Assembly: GCA_037349315.1 (NCBI GenBank)
Contig: JBAIAC010000007.1
Coordinates: forward strand, 46,394,001-46,458,000
From: Chelydra serpentina
Lineage: Eukaryota; Chordata; Testudines; Chelydridae
Direction: 5' to 3'
DNA length: 64,000 bases
How positions within the stretch are numbered: the stretch's first letter is position 1; the number at the start of each line of letters is the position of its first letter. Under the pieces are notes generated by a model, which saw nothing but the letters and a program-made list of their open reading frames with translations, did no database searches and was not told the origin of the DNA. Positions 1-12,637 of the stretch are shown here, piece by piece. The position numbers and the translations under genes were made by a program.

Positions 1-2335
1 GGTGGCTGAGTCCAAGTTCACTGTGACAATGAGCACCCCGGTATTCACACCCTACGCAGTATTGTAATAGTCTTTGTACAAAATATACATACACCTATAA
101 TAAGGAGTAAATCAAAGGAAATATACATATATAATCTTCTTTCTGTATCTTGAAATGGTGGCTTGTGAGTTGCACATCTAGGAGCTGGGTCAATAGAACG
201 GCAATCACCCATTTAGACTATATTTGGGAAAAGAGAATAGAAGTATGTGGGCTATCCAAAATCCCTCACCCCTTGTAAGTGCCCCTATCTGCATGCAAAC
301 AATACATAGTTGCCATTCCTTTTCGCTACAAGCCTGTGAAGGGAGAGTTTTACATGCCATACATACTGTACCATTTGACTCATTTGGTAATACTCCATTT
401 CTGTTGCATATGGAATTACTCTTTTCTGTTTCAAGAATAGTCCTCATTGTTGTTACAAAATTAATTGCAAGTGGGCTGATAAAATCTATATAGCACAGCA
501 GAAGGAGACTAAGTAGTACTTTGGGTAACACAGAAATAAGGCAAAATAGGTATTACTATTTGTAGAGTTTCTAATGCACTGGAGCTATACAAATAATAAA
601 AGCTTGATGAAGCTGCACATAGTGGAGAACACAGACATTGAATAGTATTTATCAGTCATAAATGCATTGCTAGTTATTTGGTAACATATTGCCATAGCTA
701 GAATTATAGTTAATGTTTTGTGACTGTTTCTATAACAAACTAATTCTTAGAGGTTATAACTTGATAAAGTTCCCACTGGGCTAAAACTTCACACACAAGT
801 CCTCAGGCCAAGAATGCATTTTCTACATCATATTTAGGAAGAAATGTTTTAGCTATTTTTGAATAACTTCCCTTAGTTTTATACATTTTACTTTTCATGA
901 AATCCTAAAGCAGAATGTAGTGATATCTAATACAAGACAATTGTTATGCATATGTAATAGATATTTCTTTATATTTTACATGTTGCATGTGTTCAGAAAG
1001 AACAGATTAAACAGTTTGTCAGGCACTTTAATGGAGGGAGAAAATAGGAAAATATAGCCCCTCTCCAGCAAGGACTTAAGTAAGTGCTCAATTTCAAGCA
1101 TGTGAGTAGTCCTATTCACGTTACATGCTTGGATCGGTGCCTCTGGGAATAATTATCCTTCCCTAATAGTATTTTTAGTGGACTGCCCTCCTGTACATTT
1201 ACTATTTTGTCTCCCCTATGCCCACCCTTCCCTATTCACTACTGTCTGATCTTGGGTTTCATGTTGTGTTGTTAATTTAATATAGGTCCAGATTCTACAG
1301 ACACTTAAATACAATCAGCAGTGTTTTCCACTCTTCAGTTTCAGCAGTGAGCCCGAAGGACCTGATCCTGTACACATTGAAGTCAATGGCAAAAATCCCA
1401 TTTAGTTAAATGGTGCAGAATCAGTCTAAGTGTTTTCAAGGTCATGTTCTTCAGGGTTTTTCACAAGCATCAAGCTAGGTAGGTGCATAGCTGCTTGAAA
1501 GATTGAGGTCTTGAAGTGTGAGTTCCTAAGGGCAGGCACTTTGTCTTTTTGCCAGTTTTTAAAATATGTACACCTGTGGGCTATTTATGGTAGATATAAG
1601 AGGATATAGAAAGCTATTAGAGGATGAAGGGAAGAGGATATGAGGAGCCATGGAAAGTAAACTACAGAAAATTCTGTTCAGCTTAACTGGCAGTACAGTA
1701 CATGCTATACAGAAAATGGACTGAGCCTGGGAAATCAGTTTTTGTCAAGATTGTCTGGATAATTGGCATCCAGTTTAAGTGGAGTTCACTATGTAACCCC
1801 TGTAGAATCATGAAATCAAGGATTAGCCTTATCTGAGATTTTAACCTGATAGTGATCTAAAAAGGTCACATCACAAAATAAATTATGTAACAACATATGA
1901 ATCTGAAAAAAACAAAATTGGAAGCAATGATTTTTCTATCTTCAAAAATCCTTTTAGGCAATTGAGGTCAGTTTTTATATTTTTAAAACGACTTTCACTT
2001 TGGTTCAGACAGAATGTGCATGCTCTATTTCCATATGAACAAGGACAAGCATAGAGTTAGATATGCAAATGGTTATTTTCTGAATTTGTACATGCAGCCT
2101 TAATAACTGTGCATGTAACATTAGTGAGCACTCAATTTTGTATTAACAATTGAAGGCTAAATTGAAATCCTTTTATGGCTCAAGTGCCAAATGAAGGGCA
2201 ATTTTTCATTTGCAGTTATTACAGACAGATATGACTGGGAGGGAAAGATAAAAAAATCGAAAGAATTATCTGAAATAATTTTAAGATATCCGTTTGTAAT
2301 GTTAAAAATATACCAGAATAGTACATCATTTATAT
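1..2335. other. No gene recognised; AT-rich noncoding stretch
   Basis: Open frames here are short, overlap on both strands and show no domain I know. The first ~480 bases have the texture of a decayed interspersed repeat, but I cannot name it. A short palindrome-type element sits at about 1357-1428 and is listed separately. Nothing else is supported. Confidence 0.6.
1357..1428. repeat. Short dispersed MITE-like element (GATCCTG...core family), decayed copy
   Basis: The block has CTGATCCTG on the left, GAAGTCAATGG in the middle and GCAGAATCAGTC on the right. This is the layout of the near-palindromic element seen best at 37451-37537. Family membership is inferred from shared order of these words. 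Confidence 0.45.
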
Positions 2336-2443
2336 CAGTGGTTTTCAAACTTTTTTTCTGATGACACAGTTGAAGAAAATGTTGATGCCCGTGACCCAAC
2401 AGGGCTGGGGCTGAGGGGTTCGTGATGCGGGAGGGGGCGCTCA
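2336..2443 (+). mobile_element. hAT-like terminal fragment
   Basis: The block begins CAGTGGTTTTCAAACTTTTT, which resembles the terminal inverted repeat of Charlie-type hAT DNA transposons. It runs on with a decayed body until the hairpin MITE at 2444. No matching right end or 8-bp target duplication was found, so only one terminus is visible and the copy is broken. Confidence 0.5.
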
Positions 2444-2560
2444 GAGCCTGTCCATACTAGCACTTTAAAGTGCTCAGACTTGCTGCGCTCAGGGGGGTGA
2501 TTTTTCACCCCCCTGAGCCAGCAAGTTAGAGTGCTATAAAAGGTAAGTGTAGACAAGCCC
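2444..2560. mobile_element. Hairpin MITE with GTGTAGAC-type end
   Basis: The right end reads GTGTAGACAAGCCC followed by TTA, the terminus shared by several elements here. The left end (GAGCCTGTCCATACTAG) is a decayed inverted match. The middle is a strong foldback: 2488-2500 pairs perfectly with 2505-2517 around a TTTT loop, flanked by AAAGTGCT/AGTGCT and CTTGCTG/CAGCAAG arms. No coding capacity. Inferred PIF/Harbinger-type MITE. Confidence 0.6.
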
Positions 2561-3818
2561 TTAGTTCATTAGGTTTTGAAGAGTGACATGTTGCTAACAG
2601 CACCTCACATATTTGAGGTGTGAGTGACCACTCTAAAACAGCTAACTGAAAATAAGGTAATGTTCACATGATTCTATTTTACATGGTTTCCCAAATTTAG
2701 GGGGACCAGGACAGTGTTGATAAAAACCTGCCAGAGAAATGTTCCAAAGCTGGAATCCCCTTCACCCTTCCCTTCCGACCCCTCAAAAGAGGCCCCAAAT
2801 GGGCAAAACTGAACCAGTGACAAATTTAAAATCTCCTACCATATGACTCTTCAGAGTTAGAAATAGGATTTCTATACAGCTGAAAATGGACTTTTTCAGG
2901 CTTTCCAGTGGGACAACCTGTTAGGTCTGGAGATACAGGACCTTAAAATCACAATATTGAGCACCAATGCCTGGGTCCTGCTGGCACAAACTGACCCCAA
3001 CATCAACTTTTCCAGTGGGTCTGTAGCCAATTGGTACAGCCTACAGCTGGAACTAGCCTTGAAAAGGATAGAATCAAAGCAGCCAGGAGATTATTATTAT
3101 TTGTATTACTCTAATGCCTAGGATCCTGAGGGTGAAATCCTGACCCATCTATTATAGTGTATGTGGTGGAAATATTTCAAATCTACTATTCTCATTCAAA
3201 ACATCCTTCCGTGAATTGTATGTCAGTCTTTGTTTTTAATTTCTGGAGCAGTTGTCTGCCAGAAATTGTCAATAACTGTGGAGGTGACATCCTGTTGACA
3301 GTATTTGTTTAGCTAAGAATTTTGTCATTAGAATGATTGCGCTTGGTAAGTCTGGTCTCTCGCTCTCTCTTTTCAAGATTATAATATATTTCATACAGAT
3401 GTTAGATCCTGGGAAAATATTAAAATAAGTTTTCTATTAGCAAATGTGTATATTAAAATCTGTGACAAATCTACTTTTTTGTGTGTTTGAGAAACTGGAT
3501 CAGAGAAGTTATCAGAAGTGGGAATTTCTGCTTTTAGAAATTGTTAGTTTTCTTTATGTATTTATATTCTAGGTCATGCACACCCCCATACATACACAAG
3601 GCGCCAAATGAGTGGGCATACAAGATTATATACTGAAACTGCCACACTTTTGTGAACAGCAAAAATAATCAGATTTTTAAAATGACTCTTGGAACAAAAA
3701 GAACAATGTTTACATATTAAAGCTAAGGGATATAAATATTGCAAACTCAGTACTGTAGGCCAAATTAAGGTACCAAAAAGAGACACTTGTTTTAGGCCAT
3801 ACAGTGAGTGGTCTAACA
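2561..3818. other. No gene recognised
   Basis: AT-rich sequence without a credible open frame. A scrap at about 3090-3125 (ATTATTATT...GCCTAGGATCC) resembles the old repeat family better seen at 50133-50350. Confidence 0.5.
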
Positions 3819-4051
3819 CAGAATCATTGAACTATAGGGCTGTAACTGGAAGGGATCTCGAGGGGTCATCTAGTCCAGTTCCCTGCACTGAGGCTGGCCC
3901 AGGTATAAATAGACCATCCAGGACAGCGGTTTGTCCAATCTGTTTTCCCCTTGGTCGTCTTTTCTCAAGACTAAACAGGCACAGGTTTTTTTTAGCCTTT
4001 TCTCATAAGTCAAATTTTCTAATTCTTTTATCACTTTTTTTCGCCTCTGGA

Positions 4052-4086
<35 letters not shown>

Positions 4087-4210
4087 AATTGTCCACATCT
4101 TTCTTAGAGTTGCACCCAGAACTGGGCACAGCACTCCAGCTGAAGCCTCACCACTGCCAAGTAGGGCAGGACAATTACCTCCCAAATCTTATATATGGCA
4201 CTCCTATTAG
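3819..4210 (-). mobile_element. Old CR1 LINE, 3' part (minus strand), split copy
   Basis: Read on the minus strand this is the 3' portion of a diverged CR1. The terminus lies near 3819-3900 (TCATCTAGTCCAG on +, the complement of the CTAGATGA motif of CR1 3' ends). The decayed reverse-transcriptase C-terminal region lies upstream, near 4090-4200 (CCCAGAACTGGGCACAG on +). A (CT)n run lies inside. The copy resumes at 5046 after an inserted element. It is far more diverged than the CR1 copies at 14.8, 38.6 and 55.0 kb, so it is an older insertion. Confidence 0.75.
4054..4085. repeat. (CT)n microsatellite
   Basis: About 16 uninterrupted CT dinucleotides inside the old CR1 copy. Confidence 0.95.
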
Positions 4211-4215
4211 TACAT

Positions 4216-5045
4216 TGTCACGGGGTGCTCGCTCACTGCGGATGGTGCCTCCTCCTGGCAGCTCTGGGGAATAGCTTTCTTCCAGGTCCAACGCCTACCC
4301 TTGCAGTCTCTTTACCTATTGTCCTCTCTTTCACCCTGCAGACTCTCTCTCCCTCCAGAAACTGCAGCTTCCTCTTTGTGACTTGGCCCTTCGGGCAGGT
4401 CACTGTGTGGTTTTCCCTTCCAGACTATAGAGTCTCTCTGGATCTGCTGTCCATGCACTGCCACGGTTTCAGTGGCTGGTAGGGGAACCAGGCCCACCCA
4501 CTGCTCCAGGTTCCAACCCAGGGACCCTACAACATGCAGACAAGGTCTGCTCAGTCCCACCTCATTGCTCTCTCTCTGGGCTACTTCCGTTCCTACCCAC
4601 CTCCCACAGGCTTTTTTCTCCACCTTTTTCTCTTCTGGGTATAACCCTTCTCTGAGGAACCAGGGTCCCTACTGTTTCAAAGGGTAATCATATTCAGTAA
4701 ATCATAACCTTTCCAATGACACTTCACATGACTTATCTTGCATAAAATACATTGATTATGTCATAATATCATAATATTACTATGAAGAATATGGGGTGTA
4801 GTGTCACTTGTCCGTCACTCTCTAATGCATAGAGAGTGGTTGAAGACTTCCTCACTGAAGCCCTTTCTGTTACCACATTCCTGGCTTTATACTACCCCAG
4901 TTCCTACCTGCTTAGCTGAGCTCCATCTTTTAGTCGGGAGTTGATCCACCAGCCTAATTCCTTTGTGTGACCTTTCTCACTAATTGGCCCTTTTCCAGCT
5001 TCCTTAACCCTTTTGAGGCTGGTCTCAGGTGAACACCCCATACCA
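4216..5045 (+). mobile_element. Solo-LTR-like insertion inside the old CR1
   Basis: The block starts TGTCACGGGG and ends CCCCATACCA, giving the TG...CA ends of an LTR. It is flanked by TACAT (4211-4215) and TACAC (5046-5050), a 5-bp target duplication with one change. CR1 homology is continuous across the two flanks (CACTCCTATTAGTACA joins CTTCAGAATAATTAGCC), which defines the boundaries independently. No protein-coding remnant or internal retroviral region was seen, so if it is an LTR it is a solo copy. It could instead be another repeat class. Confidence 0.55.
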
Positions 5046-5985
5046 TACACTTCAGAATAATTAGCCTTTTTTGCAACTGCATCACATTGTTGATTCATTC
5101 AGTTGGTGATCCTCTGTAACTTCCAGATCACCTTCAGCAATATTACCACCTACCCAGTTATTCCCCATTTTGTAGTTGTGCATTTTTTCCTTCCTAAATG
5201 TAGTTCTTTGCACTTGTCTTTATCAAAAATCAACCATCTTGTTGATTTCAGACCAATTCTCCAATTTGTGAAGATCACTTCAAATAATAATCATGTTCTC
5301 CAAAGTGCTAGCAACACCTCCCAACTTGGAGTCATCTGCAAATTTTATAAGCATATTCTCCACTTCAATATCTAAGTCGTTAATGAAAATATTGAATAGT
5401 ACTCCAGAACAGACCCCTACAGGACCACACTTAATATGTCCTCCTAGATTGACAATGAATCAGTGATTATTACATTTTTGAGTACTGTCTTTCAACTAGT
5501 TTTGTACCCACCTTATAGTAATTTCATCTGGACCACATTTTCTTAGTTTGCTTATGAGAATGTCATGTGAGAATGTGTCAAAGGCCTCACTAAAATCAAG
5601 ATATCACATCTACTGCTTCCTCCCATCTGCTAGGCCAAAAAACCCTGTCAAAGAAGGACCTTACTTTGGTTTGGCATGATTTGTTCTTGACAAATACAAG
5701 TTGACTATTACTTAATATCCTGGGTGCTTACAAATTGATGGGTTAATAATTTGTCCTGTATCTTTCCAGGTATTAAAGCTAGGCTGGCTGGTCTATAATT
5801 CCCTGGGTTCTCTTTGTTCCCCTTTTAAAAGATAAATACTGAATATGCCTTCATCCAGTCCTCTGGGACCTCACCCGTCCTCCATGAATCCTCGAAGATA
5901 ATTGCTAATAGTTCCCAAGATTGCTTTAAGCTAGTTCCTTAAGTACCCTAGGGTGATTTTCATCGGGCACCACCAAATTGAAATT
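5046..5985 (-). pseudogene. Old CR1 LINE reverse-transcriptase region, continuation of split copy
   Basis: On the minus strand this encodes decayed CR1 reverse transcriptase. On the plus strand one sees the complements of CR1 words, such as TCATCTGCAAATTTTATAAG near 5331 (the FADD motif region) and CTCACTAAAATCAAGATATC near 5587 (the DFSKAF region). Many substitutions and small indels break every frame. The 5' end is truncated near 5985, beyond which CR1 similarity disappears. Confidence 0.75.
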
Positions 5986-7722
5986 GTCTGCACTGGTATG
6001 GTATTCACCATCATAGTTTGCTGATATGCAGAGTTAAGAATGACCTATACTACTGGTGGATTTTATGCTGCAGTATTGACATTAGGGGGCATCATTTTTA
6101 GCAAGGGTTGAGCCTGGTTTCTTTTTTGTGGGTGCAATTAGCTGTGGGCACAATCGGTTACTCTTGGATAGCTGCACTTGCAAATTAGGAATTTTAATAT
6201 CTGAGACCTACCAACTGTACTGTACAAGAAATTATCTCAACCCACAGATTTATCAGCTATTGCTGAAAGTGAAGTGATCTGGGGGGAAATGGTTCAGGGC
6301 CTCCTTTTGCAATACATCCTATTAGATATACTGAAACTGATGGTGTTATATCTAGGTCAATAGCAAGTGTTCTGCCAGATACCCATTAATACTGCATGTT
6401 GATGTCATTTGTGTTCCTAGAGAACATGAATTACTTGGCAGGAATTTCAAATGTGGACTAGCAGTCATGCAGATCATTCAGATATTTCAAGACTAAAAAT
6501 AGCTTTCCACATAATTAGTACTATAGAGCCAAAAGGAGAGTGTATTTTTAAACTTTGAGGGTAGTTCATGATCATCGGAGAAGGATGTGGTGGAAGTACA
6601 GACTTCGGTCAAACACTGTCTGAGCAGGATCTCTGTAAACTTCACTACACAGCTCTGACAATCTGTCTTGCTCCTGACCAGCTCTACCAGTTTTGGTAAC
6701 TGGTTCTACTTAAATATTAAAATTATATAAATGAACTGTGGACATTTTAAATTATATCTGTACTGAACTCCCACCCTTAAAATATGATTGCATAAAACAT
6801 GGCCATATTCCATATACACTGCTTTCAGGAAAGAAAACATGCATACACAAAAGGTGAAACAGTAAATCCCATTCTAATCTCAACAGTGCTGTTCCTGCGG
6901 AACTATGATAACATTTATCATGACTAGTCTCAGTGGGTACGAAGGTTGACTGTGTGGGGGAAGGGGACATTTGTGGTTGAGTCAGAAATTTTGCATGAAT
7001 AGAAAAAAAAATCCTTAAGCATGACATACTGTACTGGCCAGGAGTAATCACATCATTTTTATTCAAATGTGAGGGGGATTAATACACACAACGCCAGGTT
7101 ACTAATGATTTACCCATTTGCAGATTAAACAAATGCTCATTAGCTCACACGAGACAGTCCATTTTTATTTATAGCTGCAGCATGGCTGGTACAATGCCTA
7201 CTCTTATAGCATTTTCATTTTGCATTGCCTTCAGTACTGACATGAAAGTTAACATTAATCTGCCAACTCATTCTGATTGGATTGCTTTGGAAGTCACTCC
7301 AAAGTCACAATGGCTAAATGGGATGAAGCTGTAAGACAGAAATGCATTTCAGTTAATACCTCTGCAGTACTGAAGCTAAGCCAGTGCCAGCCCTAATTCC
7401 TAAAAGAAAACAAATCCACAATAATCCATCTTTTAATTCTGAACAGAGTGGCACAATGCCAAATAATATTAAGCATGTATTCCTTACTGAAACACTGCAT
7501 CTTATTCTACCATGTTTGCACTTGACCTTTTATTCAAGTAGTTTAGGTCACTGAGCACCATACAAGTAAAGGTGTTATCAGTACTGACACCAACAATCTT
7601 CCAATATTTTCCTGAAATAGGAGTGTTTAGCGAGAGAATGGTTTCTTTAAAATGATTGTTCCAATTTGGATTTCAACAAATGCAAGACAAAAAAAAATAA
7701 TTTTTTTTTTAAAAAGGTTTCA
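5986..7722. other. No gene recognised
   Basis: AT-rich noncoding sequence. The longest minus-strand frame (6752-7066, 104 codons) has no recognisable domain and no conserved context. Confidence 0.55.
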
Positions 7723-8227
7723 ATGTAGTAGCCGTGTTAGTCTGTGTCAGCAAAACAAAAATAAGAAAGAAAAACTTGTAGCACCTTAGAGACTCACAAA
7801 TTTATTTCAGCATAAGATTTCGTGGGTTAGAACCCACTTCATCGGATGCATGGAATGAAACACACAGCAGACAGATATTTATACAGTTAGAGGAACATGA
7901 TAAGGTGGAAGTGCATAGACCAACCTTAAGAGGCTAATTAATTGAGAGGAACCATAACAGCAGGGGAAGAAAAACCTTTGAAGTGATAAACAAGATGGCC
8001 ACACAGGTGTGAATGAGGATTGTTAACTTAAGGGAAATAGATTCAATTAACATAATGGCTAAGCCATTCCAAGTCTCTATTTAATCCTGAGTTGATGCTA
8101 TCTAGTTTGCATATCATATAGTTGAACTTGAACTCGAACTTGCATATCATATAGGAGAACGTAAAGCTGTACAACAGACATCTACAATAACCTTTCAATA
8201 CTTTGCATATACTCAGTGCCCGCAAAT
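7723..8227 (-). mobile_element. Penelope-like element 3' end with C-terminal coding remnant
   Basis: On the minus strand, 8043-8140 encodes a short tail ending SGLNRDLEWLSHYVN and a TGA stop. I associate this with the protein following the GIY-YIG domain of Penelope-like elements. Downstream come a few hundred bases of 3' region and then the terminus, seen on + as GTAGCCGTGTTAGTCTGTG at 7730-7748. Next to the terminus, on +, are ACTTGTAGCACCTTAGAGAC and TTCGTGGGTTAGAACCCACT. This tail is among the most repeated sequences of turtle genomes. Assignment to Penelope is an inference from the coding tail and the GIY-YIG copy at 22.4 kb. The copy is 5'-truncated. Confidence 0.6.
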
Positions 8228-11200
8228 TAGTTTGTGTGCTGCATTTACTACCATAATCAGTTATGAACCCAAACTCCCACCTCTTTCCTTATCTGCCACC
8301 ACCAGCAATCTACACTTCTAAACTGCTCCCAAACTTTGGAAAGATTCATAAATCTATTTTATTCAGGTCTTTTCGGCATGGTATCTGGATGCGGTATCAG
8401 GGGAGGGGTATTGATATATAAAGAAACATTTCTAAAACGTATGGGGTGCTTTCTGCCCTTGCTGATATCTAAGAGGCTGCTGCAGTGGGACTGGATGTGT
8501 CTCCTCACTTCTACTGCCTGATATTGATTATCAACCATTCTTGCATGAGACTTGTACAGACAAATCCTGGTTGTTCTCTTACACCAATTTTTAGCCAGTG
8601 TAATTCCACTGACTTCAGTGGAGTTACTCCAATTTATACCCAGGTGGGCTCAGAATCAAGCCCATTGTTGTTTATCCATTATTAAGCGGTGAAAACCCTC
8701 CTTAGCAACAGTAAAGACAGCAAATAATTGAATTGCTCTTGAACTAAAAATAATGCCCGCATATAGACCATGCAACATGCTGTGTTAATGCAGAGATCCT
8801 GTATCTGTTTTGGAACTTGGGCATTTGCAGATTAATACACACCAGCCACAGAGCCAGGTATGATGTGGAAAATTTAAAATCTACACCATCTATCTTAAAG
8901 TTTTGATCACTTTTACTGTAGAAGTAAAAGGGGTGGGGAGAAGAATGCCATCTGGTTGTTGCATTAGTTGGGCTAAGAAAAGTCTGATCCCTCAATTTCC
9001 TGATTCCTATGTATATTCTCTGAAAATGTTGGGCTTTATTTTTTTTTATCTGCTATCTGCAAATGAGGGAGGTGGCGTGTGGGAAATATGTACTTCCAAT
9101 ACCACACACAAACACATCCCTGGTACCTGTTATGTGCCAAGTGAAACATTGGCACTTCAAAGTGCTACCTTGTTTCTGCTGCAGCAGACCGCAGTAGTGA
9201 AGGGGTTAAAGAGCAATTGCCACATATCCAGATGCATGCAAAACACTTAAACATGTGAATAGTTCCAATGATTTAAGGGGAGTATTCATGTGTTTGAGTG
9301 CTTTGCTGGACTGGGGACTTCGTATGAAATTTCAATTGATTATAAATTGATTTACAGACAAATTGATAGAATTTAGAATGTCTGTTTTCTCACATTTTCA
9401 AGCACTTGCTCTGACAGATAAGTGAAAGGAACAGAACTCCTATTTTTTATCCACTTATGTTTAATTTTTTTACATTATCTACATCTAAATCAAAATTGAT
9501 CTTCAAGATCTCTCACAGAGTACCATCAAAAGCCAAGGCCACAAAACATTTTACTTCACGTGTGGTGTAAAGTCTTTGCTTCACCAGAAGGGATGACTCC
9601 ATAAAGGGACAACCAGATCTTGAAATCTAATCTGTTTAAAACAAAACAATAAAGTTAAAAATAGTTTTAGGTATTTCACCTGCCCCTGAAAGTACCTGCT
9701 GATTTTTGAGGTTTTATAACAAGATTTTCATTTTTTAAACATTGTTTTCCTCTTCCTTAAAGCCCCTCAATAAGCAGCTGATGAGACTAATATGGAAACA
9801 GTGAATTTAATGAACTACTGTATATACAAAGGGCTGCCCGGGGGAGTTCTGCTGACTCCCAGCAAGGGTGAGTGCCTTATTTTACTGTCCCTCAAGAAGC
9901 CCGGGAAGCAAACTGTGACTCCAATTTACGACCTGCTTCCCAGTCTCCCCGTCCTCTGGGGGAGAAGTACCTTACACCGAGCCTTACACCAACAATAGTA
10001 GGTGTGTTTAAAAAAACCCCACCACAAAACAGATTAAAGGGTGATTTTTAAGTTGATAATATTCTTCTAAATATCAAAACTATAAAATAACTCAGTCAGT
10101 TAAATACAGGTTAGAAAGATCAAACAGATTAAAGTTTTTTACTGAATCCTGTTCAAATTTGCTATCTGATGTGGTGTCCCATACACCACACTTTTCTCTA
10201 CCTCATGCAATAACCACTTGCCTTTTTCCTGTGCCTGGTTACCTAGTGTGGAGACCTGTCTGAGAGCTAGAGTTCTCAGACAAGGGCAGCATTGGTGTTT
10301 GTGGGGGAGGGAGAGAGGGGAGAGTGCCAAACTTTGACCTCAGCTTTGTGGCACACCACATTCCTCCCCCACACTTTAATCCTCTCCCCTCAATAGGTAC
10401 TTATATCAGATTTCAGCTGGCAGAACATTACACATAAAACTGTGTAAAGTCAAATAAAATTAATCTAGAATATGCCACGCTATTTTTAGTGTACCAGTTA
10501 CTGACAATAGAGGAAAATAATCTGTTTGAGCTGTCCTTAAGGTCAGCAGGAAGGCATCCAGGAACCTCTCCTTGAATTTGTCAATTGTTGGGTTAAGATT
10601 TTCAGAAGAAGATTTAACAATCACACTGATTCTGTTGGCAGAGAAGAATATGACATGATAATTCACAGTATTTCTAGGAATGGACTATATTCTTTTGTAG
10701 GACATGGCTTAGAACTCCTCTCACTTAATCCAGGATAGCCAGGAAGACATTAGTGAGCACTTAGGTCAGTTATGGCCATGCAGGCCCAACGAGCAGCCCC
10801 TTCGTGTGTGGGGGAGGTGTAGTTTGGACAGCCTTGTAACACACCACCTGAGTGGCTGGGCTTTTTCCTATCATCCTCCTTCCACACTGAATGTGTTCCT
10901 GTGGGGTAGCCAGGATGAACAGTGGTGAATCAGGTTGACTGACTGGGACTACAATGGATCTATGACAATTTACATCAACAGGGACTCTGCCCCGTTGTGC
11001 CTCGTGTATTTATTCAGTGACTGGTACAATGGAGCCCCAGTCCTGAGCTAGCTACAGTGAAAGAAATATTTAACAATATCAATTTTAGTAGCATATATTT
11101 CCATAGTTACACTGGTAGAAATGCTCCTGAAATAATGTTATTGTAATGCTCTACTGCTTTGAGTAATGCTTTTTTAGGGAACTCTCTGCTTCCCTCACAA

Positions 11201-11814
11201 GCACCACCATAAAATGTCTCAGTCACAATACTTTAGAGCTTTCACAAAAATATTCTCCACTACTATAAATAAAAGCTTTAAACTTGTCATTCTCTATTAA
11301 TATCACAGCATTACAAACCACAGACAAAAGGGAGGGCAGGACAAAAAAATCTGTTGCTTTATTTAGAAACGTTTCCCCATCCCCCATTACTTTGTATCAC
11401 CAGTTACGAGGCACGTTGCAATGTCACATTCTGCAAAGATTTTGGTGCAAGGAATACTACAGCCATTATCAGTTAATTTCTGTCACACTTGGTACTAACT
11501 GGAGCAGAAGAAAAATACAGTATGTTCCCTTTTCTGCCACTGTTTAACACTAAACATAGGGATTCTGTAGAGTCCGTAGATAAATGCTTGCTGTCCATTA
11601 TAGGGAAGGGATCATTTGTTACTCAATCAAATCTGCACAGGAGTGCAGAACCCTTGTGTAGGGCAAGGATACCTGATTTTTACTTTAGAACTCTGACTTT
11701 AGAATCCGAGTTCTAAAGGAATCCCAGGTGCGCTGACCATGATTTTAAATGATGCTGTGTAATATTACATGAAATGAAAAATTGAAATACATATAATTCT
11801 GGAGGCTGGGTACT
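8228..11814. other. No gene recognised
   Basis: Noncoding stretch without a supported coding region. A short element of the palindromic family lies at about 8578-8660 (CCACTGACTTCAGTGG core). A modestly GC-richer patch occurs at 9790-10000, without a recognisable product. Confidence 0.5.
8578..8660. repeat. Short dispersed MITE-like element, copy
   Basis: The centre is CCACTGACTTCAGTGG, a near-perfect palindrome. It is bracketed by TTACACCAATTTTT and CCAATTTATACCCAG, which resemble the arms of the copy at 37451-37537. Confidence 0.5.
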
Positions 11815-11923
11815 AGGGTGACCAGATAGCAAGTGTGAAAAATCGTGACACTTTTTTTTGGAAGGGAGGCTATAGTTGCGTATATAAGACAAATCCCCTA
11901 ATATCAGGATGATTGGTCACCCT
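11815..11923. mobile_element. Short MITE with AGGGTGACC inverted ends
   Basis: Ends are AGGGTGACCAGAT on the left and ATTGGTCACCCT on the right, 109 bp apart. The interior carries AAGTGTGAAAAATCG and TATATAAGACAAA, shared with the copy at 53913-54007. GGGTAC occurs on both flanks (11808-11813 and 11927-11932), a possible target duplication, though not symmetric about the ends. No coding capacity. Confidence 0.7.
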
Positions 11924-11932
11924 ATTGGGTAC

Positions 11933-12637
11933 AGTCTTCTTTTGAATTATAATCTTCTTTTGTTATATTATGATATAAATGACACAAGCTTTTCTATTCC
12001 AAGCATTTATACTGTACCCACCGCACACCTTGCTCTTGCAAAAGGTCTGTCTGCATTTGCACAAAACCTCTTCAATTTTTTTCAGGGTTTCATGCTTTGA
12101 TTATTAAAGTCTTGTGTCAGGCTGGATGAAGTGTGGCAGATCAAGGTCCACCATGGGTGAGATTTTGCTTAGCAACTGGAATAATATGGTCGGAGGAAGG
12201 GTTCCAGAGTTGCACTGCCACAAATAAGATGCATCCTCATTAGCCCTCGGCCAGGGGAGGAATTTGGAAACTGTCTCCCAGATGGCTCAGAGATCACTGG
12301 AATGCATTCACCTATTGTGAATGGGCTGCAGTGTCTTCAGGCTTGCATAAAAGTCTAATGGGGATTGTAATATCTGCAATAGGTTGCTTAACTGTGCTGC
12401 TGGTGCTGGGATTATTTGAGAGTGGTTTCAGGTAATATTGAGGAAGTGGTCATCTCCGCCGCCTAGAGGTGCTTTATCAAGCCAATCCAGCCTTCTGTCT
12501 GAAGAGGGCTGGACACACCCTTCTAGAGTGCATCAATGCAGTAAGGGTATTGTCTCTTGAGAGGAGATATTTTTGGTTACTTATTAACATGGGAGGAGAG
12601 GAAGCAAGATTCTAAGGGAGTTAGCCAACTAGTGAGT
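11933..12637. other. No gene recognised
   Basis: Noncoding sequence between a MITE and the hAT-type element. No domain, RNA gene or named repeat was recognised. Confidence 0.5.

Noticed and set aside
3689..4210. 173-codon + frame
   Set aside because: It runs antisense through an old CR1 and a (CT)n microsatellite, with SLSLSL from the repeat.
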